In this document: positions 25,926-27,652 of the stretch, one piece after another
Position numbering within the stretch: position 1 is the stretch's first letter
Layout: each line of letters begins with the position of its first letter
Assembly: GCA_964606405.1 (NCBI GenBank)
Contig: CAZSGH010000035.1
Span: forward strand, 1 to 27,652
Direction: 5' to 3'
DNA: 27,652 nucleotides
DNA from: GCA-002282575 sp964606405
GTDB taxonomy: Bacteria; Pseudomonadota; Gammaproteobacteria; Thiomicrospirales; Thiomicrospiraceae
Position numbers and translations under genes: made by a program
The notes under the pieces: model-generated
Seen by the model: the letters and a program-made list of their open reading frames with translations, nothing else
Database searches by the model: none
What the model was told of the DNA's origin: nothing

Positions 25926-25943
25926 CCCCAGTAATCTGGGGCT
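25919..25943 (-). terminator. Intrinsic terminator of the secreted-protein gene
   Basis: On the minus strand, 12 bases after the stop codon, AGCCCCAG pairs with CTGGGGCT around a four-base loop, followed directly by a run of six Ts. This is a textbook rho-independent terminator. It separates the large substrate gene from the downstream exporter genes, which therefore need their own promoter in 25693-25880; I saw no convincing one there. Confidence 0.9.
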
Positions 25944-25955
25944 AGTCATGATTAA

Positions 25956-27652
25956 TTACAGATATTGGTTAAATAAAAAGTTCTCATTACTCAAGGCATT
26001 AAGCGAACCAATATTCGTCATCGTTGCGACTTGTGTTGCCGTTAGCTGTGTTCCATTACTCTCAACAAAATAAAGATTCGCCGTCGTCGAATTGACTGAG
26101 TCAGCAGTCATAACAACCGCTTTCCCTCCACTCGTTTCTAAAGCAGCAAAGGTTTTATCTTGGCCAAATAGCGAAGTGATATCAATACCAGTGCCTGTTA
26201 CTAATGCAACTTTACTACTGATATCTACCTCTTCCGTAGCCGTAGCAGCAAAGCCCTGAACACCTGTTTCCTGTGAATTTGCATCAGCAACCCCGACACT
26301 TCCTAAGAAGTACGACAAATTCAACATATCACCCTGCCCCAAGTCATCTTGAGACTGTGCAGTATCACCAAAAGTAAAACCATTAATCGTATCTAGACCA
26401 TTACTACTAGCAGAGTCAGCAAAAACAACAGTATCACTTCCACCATTGGCATTCAAATCGAACGTATCATCCGTTGTGGCAGCATTAAAATAATCATCGT
26501 ACTCAGCGACGAACTGATAATTATAAACAGCACTAGTCGACCAAGTCTCAGTATAGAACTCATGACTAGTACGCATCACCACACCATTACTCAGCGTGTA
26601 TTGATCGTAGTAATCTGGACTACTTTGGAACTTAATACTATTCGCTACAGCATCGTAAGTAACCGTATAGGTTTGTGTACCAACTGTAAAGTTTGCAGTG
26701 TTGCCAGTCCAATCCAACGGCACTGGTTCATACGTCGAACCGTTCGATGCATAGTAGGTATTATTCTGTACTGTCTCAAACCAAGCTTTAATGTCTGTAA
26801 TGCCTGTGTCCGTTGTAGAATCCTGCTGATAACCATGGATCTTTTCAGATTTCGTTACGTAATAGCCATCGACTAGACCCAAAACAGACAACTTCATTTC
26901 ATCTACTGAGTTCATGCTTGAAGTACCGTAAGGCGTAGTAGAGGAAGGCGACATATCAACTGTTATCACGTTATCAGCAACGGTAAAACTCGTCGTGTTT
27001 GAAACATCCCAAATATCAGTGAATGTGATTTCTTGATTCGCTAGATCAATACTAATAGAAACCGGACTGTATTTATCCCCCAAATTTGCAGCTTTTGCAG
27101 TATATAACTTCAAGCTACCTGTTGTTGGTAAGGGTTGCGCTGTAAGTGTGTCTTTGTAGACAGTCATAACGACACCAGGACCATTCTGATCTTGGTTCAT
27201 CGCAGCTGCAACATTCGGATTGGTCGTGCCAATTACCATCATGTCCGCATTGCCCGCCAATAGCTTGTAAGAGGCAGTTGTTGAACCTAAGGCAAACTCG
27301 ATGGCACCATTGTTCAGTGTAAATGGGATGGTTTGCGTAGCCCCTGTCTGGTCGGTTGTTGTCACCGTTCCTGCTGTCGATGAGGTAAACACTAAGGTAG
27401 CACCATCAATTTTCCAGCCTTCGGAAGCGGTAAAACTAGGGACTGTTTGTGGGGTTGGTATCAGTGAAGCCGTGGTAATGTTAACATCCCACGCAGTACC
27501 AATAGCACCATCACCGTTCAAGTCTTGATTAACGCCCTGTTCAAATGAATACAACTTAGTTTTACTCACATCTTGCGCTGCAGTGGTCGTGGCATTACCG
27601 TCCATGCCAAAAGACCACATACTAAATGCTTTTGTACTGGTGCTTTGTAGTA
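25956..27652 (-). CDS. Putative type I secreted / surface protein (partial, C-terminal part)
   Basis: The frame is open to the window edge, so the first ATG seen (27620) is internal and the N-terminus is missing. About 564 residues are visible. They are rich in Thr, Ser, Asn, Asp and Gly, contain no cysteine, and look almost wholly beta-stranded. Near the start, VNQDLNGDGAIG is a DxNxDG calcium-loop motif common in type I substrates. The middle has three loosely similar beta-rich stretches. Near residue 420, NANGGSDTVVFADSASSNGL resembles a single degenerate RTX repeat preceding a C-terminal secretion domain. The protein ends NENFLFNQYL. Position beside exporter genes suggests it is the substrate; adhesin or enzyme activity cannot be told. 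Confidence 0.75.
   Translation of the reverse strand, partial: LQSTSTKAFSMWSFGMDGNATTTAAQDVSKTKLYSFEQGVNQDLNGDGAIGTAWDVNITTASLIPTPQTVPSFTASEGWKIDGATLVFTSSTAGTVTTTDQTGATQTIPFTLNNGAIEFALGSTTASYKLLAGNADMMVIGTTNPNVAAAMNQDQNGPGVVMTVYKDTLTAQPLPTTGSLKLYTAKAANLGDKYSPVSISIDLANQEITFTDIWDVSNTTSFTVADNVITVDMSPSSTTPYGTSSMNSVDEMKLSVLGLVDGYYVTKSEKIHGYQQDSTTDTGITDIKAWFETVQNNTYYASNGSTYEPVPLDWTGNTANFTVGTQTYTVTYDAVANSIKFQSSPDYYDQYTLSNGVVMRTSHEFYTETWSTSAVYNYQFVAEYDDYFNAATTDDTFDLNANGGSDTVVFADSASSNGLDTINGFTFGDTAQSQDDLGQGDMLNLSYFLGSVGVADANSQETGVQGFAATATEEVDISSKVALVTGTGIDITSLFGQDKTFAALETSGGKAVVMTADSVNSTTANLYFVESNGTQLTATQVATMTNIGSLNALSNENFLFNQYL

Noticed and set aside
1..27652. CRISPR array, insertion sequence, integrase or prophage genes
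   Set aside because: No regularly spaced repeats, transposase, integrase or phage-like reading frames were seen.

Overview
The window looks like chromosomal DNA from a gammaproteobacterium. Evidence: the order yhbY / rlmE-ftsH-folP-glmM-tpiA-secG-tRNA-Leu(GAG) is the gammaproteobacterial arrangement; a 14-subunit-type NADH dehydrogenase operon with separate nuoC and nuoD follows the tRNA, as in Legionella/Coxiella-like deep-branching gammaproteobacteria; and the trpB-trpA-accD-folC-SPOR-purF-metZ order resembles that of pseudomonads and relatives. Base composition looks moderate by eye. I do not name a genus. Nearly everything is on the minus strand; only yhbY is clearly on the plus strand.

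Region 1 (1-8197): nuoA-B-C-D-E-F-G-H and the start of nuoI, tightly packed with one-base or few-base overlaps. It encodes the peripheral and proximal membrane arms of respiratory complex I. Region 2 (8244-14366): tRNA-Leu(GAG), secG (protein export), tpiA (glycolysis), glmM (cell-wall amino sugar), folP (folate), ftsH (membrane protease) and rlmE (23S rRNA methylation), probably one long transcription unit running towards nuo. yhbY (ribosome assembly) diverges from rlmE.

Region 3 (14721-22505): metZ and purF, with a near-consensus promoter inside a duplicated segment upstream of purF; then a SPOR-domain protein, folC, accD, trpA and trpB. cvpA, often found between the SPOR gene and purF, is absent, and so is trpF next to trpB. 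AccD lacks two of the four cysteines of the usual zinc ribbon. A 320-base gap upstream of trpB holds an extended -10 promoter and an unusual G-rich, foldable leader.

Region 4 (22826-27652): a type I secretion module. It has an HlyD-family membrane fusion protein, an LssB/LapB-like ABC exporter without the N-terminal peptidase-like domain, and the C-terminal 560 or so residues of a large cysteine-free surface or secreted protein that is probably its substrate. The substrate gene ends in a strong intrinsic terminator that overlaps a second long inverted repeat.

Most of the window is housekeeping DNA. I did not find a clearly new multi-gene system. The points most worth checking are the trpBA leader, the duplicated purF promoter segment where cvpA is missing, the altered AccD zinc ribbon, and the compact type I secretion module with its substrate.
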